Shown here: one piece after another, positions 42,558-49,774 of the stretch
Numbering within the stretch: the first letter of the stretch is position 1
Layout of the letters: the number at the start of each line of letters is the position of its first letter
Source: Anaerolineales bacterium
Lineage (GTDB): Bacteria; Chloroflexota; Anaerolineae; Aggregatilineales; UBA2796
Direction: 5' to 3'
Length of the DNA stretch: 64,000 nt
Assembly (NCBI GenBank): GCA_015075625.1
Contig: JABTTZ010000002.1
Location: 1,178,001 to 1,242,000 of the forward strand
Position numbers and translations under genes: made by a program
The notes under the pieces: model-generated
The model's input: only the letters and a program-made list of their open reading frames with translations
Told to the model about the DNA's origin: nothing
The model's database searches: none

Positions 42558-42985
42558 GCGTCCGCGCCCATGCTGTTATAGGCATCACTCATGACGGCTT
42601 CCATATGCCGATAGACTTCGCGCCAAGCCTGATCGATGGTTGATGTAAATCCCTCACCGAGGCATGTTTTCACCGCGTAGATGAGCGCCTCGCCGCCAGC
42701 ACGAAAATCCGCCAGATGGACGCCGTAGCTGCTGTGTCGTTCGGCAAGGGCGTGAATCATCGGCGTCGCCCGCTCCCAATCATCAATGCTGCGGATGATC
42801 ATCGTCAGCAGTTGGATGAATTTTGCTTTTTGGAGTTTCATATCCTCCTTGAACAGATCACGCAGCAAGGGGTTGATCTCGAACAATTTCTGATAAAAGT
42901 GGGTGGAAGCGCAGTCAGGATCGCGCATAAGCTCCATAAACGAGGAAATCACAGCAATGGTTTGTTCGGAAGGAAGTGCTGTCAC
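42554..42985 (-). CDS. Single-domain bacterial globin
   Basis: A 143-residue globin resembling Vitreoscilla haemoglobin and the globin part of flavohaemoproteins. Key positions are kept: B10 Tyr31 (STHFYQKLFEINPL), E7 Gln52 (MKLQKAKFIQLL) and proximal His84 (ALAERHSSYGV). Such proteins bind oxygen or nitric oxide, and Tyr-B10/Gln-E7 is common in NO-dioxygenase globins. There is no reductase domain, so an electron donor is needed. The stop overlaps the start of the cytochrome gene (ATGA), so the two are translationally coupled. Its start follows the lectin-like gene after 21 bases. Confidence 0.85.
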   Translation of the reverse strand: MTALPSEQTIAVISSFMELMRDPDCASTHFYQKLFEINPLLRDLFKEDMKLQKAKFIQLLTMIIRSIDDWERATPMIHALAERHSSYGVHLADFRAGGEALIYAVKTCLGEGFTSTIDQAWREVYRHMEAVMSDAYNSMGADA

Positions 42986-43006
42986 AGAATGACTCCTTGT
43001 ATCTCC

Positions 43007-44596
43007 TTAACGTATGCCCTCGAAGGGCGTCACGCTTTGCAGCCATACGCGGCTAAAAAGACACACAGTGCGTGCCTTCTCATAATTATAAGCAGCGACG
43101 CTCACCACGCCTTCCCCTTGGGTGGCGTTGGCATGGATCACCCGTTCCCCATTGACATAGACAACCAACCCATTGCCAATGGCAACGATCAGAACGCGAT
43201 TTGTCGCCTCGTTTTCGCGGCGCACGGCGGGGAACAGGTCATAGGTGGCGAACCGTGTCTCCTCTGCCGATTCTTGCCGCGCCCCAACGCCCCCCTGTCT
43301 ATCGAGGTGGACAAAGGTGAAATCGCGGCTTGTCACCGCCCGAAATTTGAAAGCACAGGCGGTATTCTCGCTATCCGTCTGCCACGAGACGGCTGCCCCA
43401 TAGATCAGATCGCGGGTTGTCTCGCCACGCCCTAAGGGGGTAAAGACAATCCCCCCAGGGAGGCTGTTTGTCACATATGCCTCTGGGATGGCAAAGCGCG
43501 ATTGAAGGCTGCTGGAAAACATCCTCGCCGCCCGTAACTCAGTGAGGATCGCTTCTGGTGTACCTTCCCATGCTATAAGCGAGAGCGGCGGCTCGATGGG
43601 TGCGGCGGCAGGGGGCTGTTCGGGCGCTTGGCTGAGAATGATCCCATCAAAACTGACCGCCGCGCGGGTTGCCTCCCCATCCGTCCCTACAAGGACACCC
43701 ACCAAGCCGCCCTCTGGGTAGCTTTCATCGGCAACCTCAAAGATCGGCGCCCCATTCACAAAGAGCGTGAAGGTTTCCCCCACCGCCCGCATTCCCAAAG
43801 TGAAGGTTTCCGAAAGCGGTGTTGGCAGCGGACGCCAGCCCCGAATCGTCGTTAGGATGCTGTGGGTACTTTTGGCAAAGCGCCAGCGCCCGTTGGAATC
43901 GACACTAAAGACATACCCGTTCAGTCGCTCACCACCACTGCCCTGAGCGCTCCCCCGAAAAATCAGCCCGCTGACCCACCGCCCATTACGCGGATCAGGG
44001 GTCATCGTCGCTTCGTAGTAGCCATCGCGGATTGGGGGTAAATCGCCCGCTTCTGTCCAAGCGAAGGAGTCCACCCCTTGAATAGTCACCGTCAGCCGCC
44101 CGCCGCCAATCACTGCCGACGCCGCCGAAGTCCGCCACACGCGAAAGCGGCTGGTGGCGGTTGGATCGAACGTCTCGGCAAAGGTCACCATCCCAAACCC
44201 AGGGGAGAGTGTCAAAGCGAATTCCCCCTGTGTGCTGGCGAATTCTGGGGCAGCGGCAACGACCACCGTGTACAGCCCATCGGCGGGAAGTTCGGCGTCG
44301 TCAATGCCCGCTGTGCGGTAGCTAGGGTATGTCCCCTCGACAATCACCGCCCCATCAGCGGCAAGCAGCCGCAGAGAAGGGATAAGATCGCCGCTGATTG
44401 CCATTGCTCGAAGGGAAAGCCGCGTCCCGCCGCGCCCCTCAATATGCCAACGGGAGTCGCCGCCGGCGGGAATCATCCCCCGCACGGCTTGTAGCGCTGT
44501 GAGCGGGGGCGGTTGGGCAGCCGTTGGGGATGTGTCTAACCACCCCATCGCGCCAGCGCCGATTATAAAACAAAAAAACCATCGCCAACGTCTCAT
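43007..44596 (-). CDS. Secreted protein with lectin-like (LamG/DUF1080-type) domains
   Basis: A 529-residue protein. Signal peptide MRRWRWFFCFIIGAGAMGWL ends near residue 30 (TAAQPPP). The first part (~40-155) has beta structure with LSLRAMAISGDLIPSLRLLA and DGLYTVVVAAAPEFA. Two concanavalin-like domains follow: one from FAETFDPTATSRFRVW to FTLGMRAVGETFTLFVNGAP, the second from VSWQTDSENTACAFKFRAV to VLIVAIGNGLVVYVNGERVI. This fold often binds glycans or serves as a carrier domain. ATG 44596 is the signal-peptide start; an in-frame opening to 44818 has no signal sequence. It is the first gene of the minus-strand run containing the globin and cytochrome. Confidence 0.7.
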   Translation of the reverse strand: MRRWRWFFCFIIGAGAMGWLDTSPTAAQPPPLTALQAVRGMIPAGGDSRWHIEGRGGTRLSLRAMAISGDLIPSLRLLAADGAVIVEGTYPSYRTAGIDDAELPADGLYTVVVAAAPEFASTQGEFALTLSPGFGMVTFAETFDPTATSRFRVWRTSAASAVIGGGRLTVTIQGVDSFAWTEAGDLPPIRDGYYEATMTPDPRNGRWVSGLIFRGSAQGSGGERLNGYVFSVDSNGRWRFAKSTHSILTTIRGWRPLPTPLSETFTLGMRAVGETFTLFVNGAPIFEVADESYPEGGLVGVLVGTDGEATRAAVSFDGIILSQAPEQPPAAAPIEPPLSLIAWEGTPEAILTELRAARMFSSSLQSRFAIPEAYVTNSLPGGIVFTPLGRGETTRDLIYGAAVSWQTDSENTACAFKFRAVTSRDFTFVHLDRQGGVGARQESAEETRFATYDLFPAVRRENEATNRVLIVAIGNGLVVYVNGERVIHANATQGEGVVSVAAYNYEKARTVCLFSRVWLQSVTPFEGIR

Positions 44597-44637
44597 AGGT
44601 GGGGGATTATAGCGCACCCTCGTGAGTTTGCGCTGTG

Positions 44638-44646
44638 TGGTACAAT
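44638..44646 (+). promoter_or_regulatory. Extended -10 promoter candidate (TGGTACAAT)
   Basis: TG-n-TACAAT, 45 bases before the FHA gene start, with no good -35. Very similar boxes precede recG (49711) and the glycosidase gene (60379), so it is likely a real local promoter form. Confidence 0.45.
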
Positions 44647-44690
44647 GCCCAATTAAACTACCCAAACATGAATTCACCAGATGAGGGGTT

Positions 44691-45065
44691 GTGAGCCGAG
44701 AACGTTTCAGCATCACCTTCATGAGCGGACCGCTTGACGGAAAAACGATGGAATGGACTGTTCCTTCCACTACCAAACCGTTCGTCCTCCCTATTGGACG
44801 GGCAGAGGGAAGTGCCATTCATATTGGCTATGATTCGCAAGTCTCCCGCATCCATGCCAATGTGATTTACGCGATAGTCGATGATTTATTTTTCTTAGAA
44901 GACCTCGGCAGCCGGAATGGAACACATCTAGGACAGGTACGTATTCCCCAAAACGAACGTGTCCCACTGATCATTGGCGAACTGTTCCGCATTGGGCGAA
45001 CATGGCTGCGTATAGACCCCGAAACCGTTGAGTATGAGGACGATTTCGATGATATACCCTTTTAA
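44691..45065 (+). CDS. FHA-domain protein
   Basis: A 124-residue protein that is one forkhead-associated domain: LPIGRAEGSAIHIGYDSQV then SRIHANVIYAIVDDLFFLED and LGSRNGTHLGQVRI carry the conserved GR, SR..H and NGT. FHA domains bind phospho-threonine peptides, so it probably docks to a Ser/Thr-phosphorylated partner. The tail is acidic (EYEDDFDDIPF). Start is GTG at 44691, 95 bases from the divergent lectin-like gene. No Ser/Thr kinase gene is present in the window. Confidence 0.88.
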   Translation: MSRERFSITFMSGPLDGKTMEWTVPSTTKPFVLPIGRAEGSAIHIGYDSQVSRIHANVIYAIVDDLFFLEDLGSRNGTHLGQVRIPQNERVPLIIGELFRIGRTWLRIDPETVEYEDDFDDIPF

Positions 45066-45094
45066 CTGCTCCCATACGCGAAAGCATATAGGCT

Positions 45095-45119
45095 GAAAGC
45101 AGCCGCCCTTCAGGGCTTA
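45095..45119 (-). repeat. Half copy of the intergenic repeat
   Basis: GAAAGCAGCCGCCCTTCAGG then GCTTA: one arm set of the two-hairpin family. It lies between the FHA gene and the membrane-protein gene. Confidence 0.45.
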
Positions 45120-45242
45120 GGAGGCAAAATACCACATCCATTTTGCCCCTTTTTTACCCCTCTCCCAAAGGGACGAGGCGGCAAGTGTGTGACGTGTAGA
45201 GAAGGAACACGCGAAGGAAAGGAAAAGGGGGAATCCATATCA

Positions 45243-46361
45243 TTGGAAGGCTTTTTGACGCAAACCATCCGCCGTCGCGCTCGCAATGAATTCATCATCG
45301 GGGTTGTTATCCTCATCGGCGTGATCGCAGCCGTCGTCATCTTTCGGCGCTACCTTGTCAACTTTGTGCGCGGGGCGCAGCCCTACACGCCTAGCCAAGT
45401 TGCCGCCATTCAAAACCCGGAGGAAGGACTCACCTATTGGGTGACGACGACGGGGGCGGCTGCCTATGAAACGGGCTGGGAATTGATCTCCCGCAGTTCC
45501 CGCAGCGGCACAGAGCGCGTCGATGGGCATTATATAGCCCTTGATATGGGCGGACAACTGCTGCTTGTCTATGTCAATGGCAAAGCGCCCGATCCTCTCC
45601 CCACCACGTATACCGGCACGTTGGAGACGATTCCCGCCAACGTTCAAAGCGAGGTGATGGAGAGCATTTTCCGCGACGATCCCACCCTTCGTCAGGCGTT
45701 TTTGCCCTTCATGATGAACACCCGCGATTTTCGTGGTTCGGGCATTCTTGGCTTAATACTTGGCGGCATTATGGGCGCGGTGGGCATTGTCTCGATTGTG
45801 CGCGGCATCACTCACAGCGCTACACCCTTTGCCCATTCGGCAATGAAATCCCTCCAACGGTTCGGTATACCGGAACAGGTTGCCCCCTCGGTGGATGCCG
45901 AGATGGGCGCTCCCCACACCACGATTGGCGGGACGCACATCACTCCCCATTGGGTGGTGGTCAACACGAATGGCACATTGCAAATTACGAAACTGAGCGA
46001 TATCGTGTGGGTCTATCTCACCGTGACGCAGCACCGCACAAACGGGATTCCCACCGGAAAAAGCTATGAGGGCGTCGTTTTTGACAAACACAAGGTACGC
46101 ATTGCCCTGAAGGGAAATAAAGAACAGATTGAGGCGGCGCTCATGGCGGTGGGCAAGGGAGCATCCTACGCCATTTTTGGCTACAACAAAGCCATTGAGG
46201 AGATTTGGAAACGCCGCCCAGAGGCGCTCATTGCCGAGGTTGCCCGCCGCCAAGCTGAAAACAAGGATACGACAAGCGCCAATCCCGCCGATGCTGCCGG
46301 TGGCGCTCCTTCGGTAAGCCTGATCGAGTCGTTGGGTGGTGGGGAGCGCTTGACGGGATAA
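45243..46361 (+). CDS. Two-span membrane protein of unknown function
   Basis: A 372-residue protein with two membrane spans, near 12-34 (FIIGVVILIGVIAAVVIFRR) and ~175-200 (ILGLILGGIMGAVGIVSIVR). Between them is an outside-facing domain (~40-160); after the second is a cytoplasmic domain with VVVNTNGTLQITKLSDIVWV then YLTVTQHRTNGIPTGKSYEG, like a PH-type fold, and a Glu/Ala-rich tail. A TTG at 45243 is used because GGGGGAA lies upstream and the family-like sequence starts there; a GTG at 45189 is the alternative. It precedes a small lipoprotein gene by 61 bases. No function is assigned. Confidence 0.55.
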   Translation: MEGFLTQTIRRRARNEFIIGVVILIGVIAAVVIFRRYLVNFVRGAQPYTPSQVAAIQNPEEGLTYWVTTTGAAAYETGWELISRSSRSGTERVDGHYIALDMGGQLLLVYVNGKAPDPLPTTYTGTLETIPANVQSEVMESIFRDDPTLRQAFLPFMMNTRDFRGSGILGLILGGIMGAVGIVSIVRGITHSATPFAHSAMKSLQRFGIPEQVAPSVDAEMGAPHTTIGGTHITPHWVVVNTNGTLQITKLSDIVWVYLTVTQHRTNGIPTGKSYEGVVFDKHKVRIALKGNKEQIEAALMAVGKGASYAIFGYNKAIEEIWKRRPEALIAEVARRQAENKDTTSANPADAAGGAPSVSLIESLGGGERLTG

Positions 46362-46422
46362 TCATGGAGATTAATCACAGGTGATCACCGCCAGTAAACC
46401 AGTCTATGGAGAAAAACGAACA

Positions 46423-46821
46423 ATGAATCGTGCGAAAGCTGTCCTTGTGGTGCTGATGATCCTCAGCACCCTGCTGATTGGCTGTTCCAACACGCCCTCG
46501 TTGGTTGGCGTGTGGTGTCCGACGAAACAGCAGCTCCAACAAGGCAGCACACTCACCGATATGCCGCTGGATGTTGCCAGCCGCACCGAATACACCGCCG
46601 ATGGCTTGTTTTACTCTGGCGATAGCACAAACCGCCGCTTGAACACGGGGAAATATCAGCTTTTGGACGGCGGGAAAAGCGTTCTCTTGAGCTATGTTTC
46701 CGGTCCGAATGCCGGACGAGAGACGATTTTCGAGCTCACCATCAATGGTGACACGGCGATCTCGCGGGGGACGCGGACGGATGGTACAACCGTCCTAGTC
46801 ACCTCGGCACGCTGCAACTGA
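46423..46821 (+). CDS. Small lipoprotein (132 aa)
   Basis: A signal peptide (MNRAKAVLVVLMILSTLLIG) ends with lipobox LIGCS, so Cys ~21 is lipidated. The mature part is a small beta-rich fold: LVGVWCPTKQQLQQG, TEYTADGLFYSGDSTNRRLN, TGKYQLLDGGKSVLLSYVSG, and an end with TVLVTSARC. Three Cys in the mature part include one at the lipobox. This looks like the lipocalin-like 'DUF' folds that bind small molecules at the membrane. Not recognised by name. It follows the membrane gene at 45243 and precedes cofE by 45 bases. Confidence 0.6.
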   Translation: MNRAKAVLVVLMILSTLLIGCSNTPSLVGVWCPTKQQLQQGSTLTDMPLDVASRTEYTADGLFYSGDSTNRRLNTGKYQLLDGGKSVLLSYVSGPNAGRETIFELTINGDTAISRGTRTDGTTVLVTSARCN

Positions 46822-46866
46822 AACGAAAGACTAAAAAATCATGCCTATAGGCGAGGATGATCAACC

Positions 46867-47631
46867 ATGATCACCATCACTCCCATCCCCGCTATCCCGC
46901 TCATCCAAGCGGGGGACGATCTCCCCGCGCTGATTGCCGACGCGCTGCAAAACGCTGGAATCATCCTTGAAAATGGGGATGTCCTTGTGATCACCTCGAA
47001 GATCGTGGCGAAGGCAGAGGGGCGCTTCGTTGACCTGCGGACGGTGACGCCCTCTCCCCGCGCCGAGGAAATCGCCAGCGCAACAGGCAAAGACCCGCGC
47101 CTTGTGGAAGTTGCCCTCGGTGAAATTCAAGAGATCAGCCGGATGCGGATGGGCGTCCTGATCACCCGCCACCGCTTGGGTTTTGTCTCGGCAAACGCGG
47201 GGATTGATCATTCCAACGTTGGCACAGAGGGCGAGGAGGTGATCCTCTTGCTGCCTACCGACCCCGACGGCGCGGCGCGACGCTTGCGAGAGGGCATCGC
47301 CGCCCGCTTGGGCAACGCTCCGGCAGTGATCATCAGCGATACGCACGGACGCCCGCACCGCTTAGGAAATGTTGGCGTGGCGGTCGGCGTGGCGGGCATA
47401 CCCGCTCTGCTTGACCTGCGCGGGCGGGCGGATTTATTTGGGCGGAAATTGCAGTACACCGATGTGGGCGTGGCGGATGAGCTTGCCGCCGCGGCTGATC
47501 TCGTCAGTGGGCAAGCGGGCGAAGGGCTGCCCGTGACCTTGATTCGCGGCTATCGCCCGCCCGAAGGCACGCCAGAGGATGGACGCGCCGCCGACCTCTA
47601 CCGTCCGCTGGCTATGGACTTGTTCCGCTGA
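46867..47631 (+). CDS. cofE: Coenzyme F420:L-glutamate ligase
   Basis: A 254-residue CofE/FbiB-N type enzyme that adds glutamates to F420-0 with GTP. Motifs: ITPIPAIPLIQAGDDLPALI, DVLVITSKIVAKAEGRFVDL, RHRLGFVSANAGIDHSNVG, VIISDTHGRPHRLGNVGVAV and RKLQYTDVGVADELAAAADL, GQAGEGLPVTLIRGY are the family's conserved stretches. It makes the polyglutamate tail of the deazaflavin F420, used by F420-dependent oxidoreductases. No other F420 genes lie in the window. It has AGGCGAGGATG upstream and is followed by a Crp/Fnr gene after 13 bases, so co-transcription is likely. Confidence 0.93.
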   Translation: MITITPIPAIPLIQAGDDLPALIADALQNAGIILENGDVLVITSKIVAKAEGRFVDLRTVTPSPRAEEIASATGKDPRLVEVALGEIQEISRMRMGVLITRHRLGFVSANAGIDHSNVGTEGEEVILLLPTDPDGAARRLREGIAARLGNAPAVIISDTHGRPHRLGNVGVAVGVAGIPALLDLRGRADLFGRKLQYTDVGVADELAAAADLVSGQAGEGLPVTLIRGYRPPEGTPEDGRAADLYRPLAMDLFR

Positions 47632-47644
47632 GAGGTATTTTCTG

Positions 47645-48346
47645 GTGGGAACTCTCGCCGAGGCATTCGTCGCCTCAGAATTTTTTACCGATCTCAGCCC
47701 GCCCACCCGCCAACGCCTTATTGAATCCGCCCGCCCCCGCACCTTTCAGGCTGGGGAACTCCTTTTTGTGGAGGGCGAGTCGGCGGCATCCTTCTTTTTG
47801 GTCATCAGTGGGCGGGTGCGGCTGATCCAGCACAGCCTGAGCGGAAAAGACACCACGCTGGCGATCTTTGTCCCCGGCGATGTGATCGCCTTTGTTGTTG
47901 CCCTGACGGGGGATCGTTATCCGGGCAGCGCCGAGGCGCTGGAAGCCGTCACCGCCGCCCAAGTCCCCGGCACGATTCTGTGGACGGTCTTGGCGGAGTG
48001 TCCGGCGCTCGCCCTACGGGCGCTGAAGATAACGGCTACCCGTCTGCACGAGGCTTATGAACGCATCCGTGAACTGAGCGCTGAACGTGTTCAACAGCGG
48101 ATTGCCCGCACTCTGCTGCGCTTGGCGCAAAAGGTGGGTGTTCCAGAGCCAAACGGGGCGCTCCGTTTGGAGATGCGCCTGAGCCGGCAAGATTTGGCGC
48201 AGATGAACGGCACAACACTGGAGAGTGTCAGCCGGACGTTGAGCGCGTGGGAGACAACGGGTATCGTCAGCATCGGACGGGAGTGGGTGACTCTGTTGAA
48301 GCCCCACGAACTGACCGGTTTAGCCGAGGATATGCCACACCAATGA
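47645..48346 (+). CDS. Crp/Fnr-family transcription regulator
   Basis: A 233-residue regulator. Residues ~10-130 are a cyclic-nucleotide-type beta barrel: FTDLSPPTRQRLIESARPRT, ELLFVEGESAASFFLVISGR, VRLIQHSLSGKDTTLAIFVP. A dimer helix follows (ALKITATRLHEAYERIRELS) and a winged helix-turn-helix (LRLEMRLSRQDLAQMNGTTL then ESVSRTLSAWETTGIVSIGR). There are no N-terminal Fnr Cys residues, so it is not an iron-sulfur oxygen sensor of the Fnr kind. Start is GTG at 47645, preceded by GAGAGGTATTTTCTG. It follows cofE by 13 bases and may regulate the same operon. Confidence 0.9.
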   Translation: MGTLAEAFVASEFFTDLSPPTRQRLIESARPRTFQAGELLFVEGESAASFFLVISGRVRLIQHSLSGKDTTLAIFVPGDVIAFVVALTGDRYPGSAEALEAVTAAQVPGTILWTVLAECPALALRALKITATRLHEAYERIRELSAERVQQRIARTLLRLAQKVGVPEPNGALRLEMRLSRQDLAQMNGTTLESVSRTLSAWETTGIVSIGREWVTLLKPHELTGLAEDMPHQ

Positions 48347-48392
48347 GAGGGACTTTATATTATATACACGCCGCACCGTCCTCCCCCACACG

Positions 48393-48803
48393 GTGAGTCG
48401 AGGCGTCTTTGGGGGCGTTTTAGGGGGACTATTCAGCCGTATCGTCATCGGGGCATTCTATGGTCAGTCGCCATTTACGGTTGTCCCCCTCCGCTTTTTC
48501 TAGGGGGGGATTCTTGGCGGCGGCGTTGGGGCGTGTATGGGTGTAGCACTGGCGTTTGTCTCTCTGGTATTCTTTCGCCCTATTCGTAACAAAACCATCT
48601 ACCGCATGGTGATGGCAGTGATGGGGTTCATTGTTACGTTTGCCTGTCTGACGCTCTTTACACGAAATTTTATCATCGCCTGGCTTGCCGAATTTTGGGC
48701 GGGGGTCTTTCCCACCCTGTGGGATTCCTGTCTTGCCATCCTGCTGAGTCAGCTTGTTGTCAAAATCTATATTCACCAATGGAGTGTTCCACGCAAACCA
48801 TGA
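48393..48803 (+). pseudogene. Membrane protein gene split by an in-frame amber stop
   Basis: From a GTG at 48393 to the stop at 48801-48803 the frame is open except for one TAG at 48501-48503 (codon 37). Both sides read as membrane protein: MSRGVFGGVLGGLFSRIVIG before it, and after it GGILGGGVGACMGVALAFVS, then about 60 residues with three spans (MVMAVMGFIVTFACLTLF and others). Gly-zipper patterns flank the stop, so the two parts were one gene. The 3' part can restart at ATG 48537 (88 aa). The 5' start has a poor ribosome-binding site. Its end overlaps the next gene start (ATGA). Confidence 0.45.
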
Positions 48804-49525
48804 TCGCCATCACCTTTACCCTTGAGTCGGGCGAAACTCATTCCGGGGAGATGGATGCCCTTGCCATTGTCCACGAGGCGATGGAAAAATTCCTGCCGGA
48901 AGGGTTCATGCACAACCAGCGGATCAGCATCTACGAGCCAACCTCTGGCGATTTGATCTACCCTGATATGTTTATTGGAGAAATTGCCGAGCATTATGGT
49001 GCGGCGGCTTTGAAGATCGTCGCCAAAAGGCTGGACGCCGCTACCGAGCGCCACTGGCGCAATGTCGGCTTTGACCACCTTGCCCTGACGATGGCAGACC
49101 GCAAGGCGGCGGTGGATTTCTTTGCACGGGGGCTAGGGATGCAAATCATCCGTGACGATTCACATATATCCGTTGTCACAACGGGGAATACCTCGCTCTT
49201 TTTCTTTGATGCCGAGCCGGGCAAGCCCCTTACCGATGGGATTCCAAGCCGGATTCATCACCTCGGCTTCGTGGTGGACGATCTAGAGGCTGCCTATGCC
49301 CACTTGCGACGCAGCTTTCCCAATTTTGCTTCAGCCTTCACCCTTTTGGAGCGGTTGGAGCGCTGGTCGCTTTATGGACGCGTCGCCTTTGGGGAGATGG
49401 CGTTTCTTATCCAGCTTTCGGAGATCAAGCCCGATTTTCGGGGCTTTGACGATCCGCGCCTGTATGCCGACATCATGTACAACTATGCCAGCCGCCATTA
49501 TGGGGTGCGCTTTATGCCGGGCTAA
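48800..49525 (+). CDS. VOC (glyoxalase/bleomycin-resistance fold) protein
   Basis: A 241-residue protein. An N-terminal helical/beta region (~1-90; MEKFLPEGFMHNQRISIYEP) precedes a vicinal-oxygen-chelate domain: FDHLALTMADRKAAVDFFAR then GLGMQIIRDDSHISVVTTGN; RIHHLGFVVDDLEAAYAHLR; VAFGEMAFLIQLSEIKPDFR. His and Glu at these places can form a metal site. Related enzymes are dioxygenases, glyoxalases and resistance proteins; which is unclear. The ATG at 48800 overlaps the stop of the interrupted membrane gene, so it may be co-translated with it. Confidence 0.75.
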   Translation: MIAITFTLESGETHSGEMDALAIVHEAMEKFLPEGFMHNQRISIYEPTSGDLIYPDMFIGEIAEHYGAAALKIVAKRLDAATERHWRNVGFDHLALTMADRKAAVDFFARGLGMQIIRDDSHISVVTTGNTSLFFFDAEPGKPLTDGIPSRIHHLGFVVDDLEAAYAHLRRSFPNFASAFTLLERLERWSLYGRVAFGEMAFLIQLSEIKPDFRGFDDPRLYADIMYNYASRHYGVRFMPG

Positions 49526-49558
49526 GGCTCAGCGTGGGCGGACGCACACAGGTAGAAC

Positions 49559-49605
49559 GCCGGGCTAAAGCCCCCGCGCTAGGAATAACCACCCCTTCGG
49601 GGTTT
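49559..49605 (+). repeat. Two-hairpin intergenic repeat (copy e)
   Basis: AACGCCGGGCTAAAGCCCCC then GCGCTAGGAATAACCACCCC and TTCGGGGTTT. The copy is degenerate in the first hairpin. It follows the VOC gene. Confidence 0.6.
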
Positions 49606-49710
49606 GGAAATCCCAATGGCGCATCGGTAGAGGCGCGTGGTATGCGCCCGCCCCCGCCTTAAATAACGATGTTGAAATCAGAGAAAACACTCGTTCTATT
49701 CGCTCTTTCC

Positions 49711-49719
49711 TGTTACAAT
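49711..49719 (+). promoter_or_regulatory. Extended -10 promoter candidate upstream of recG
   Basis: TGTTACAAT fits TG-n-TACAAT, 56 bases before the recG start. No convincing -35. The same box type is seen at 44638 and 60379. Confidence 0.4.
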
Positions 49720-49774
49720 TGGCGCGAGATAACCAGATAACGTCAGCGATGAATGGTAAAGGCGCATAGATACA

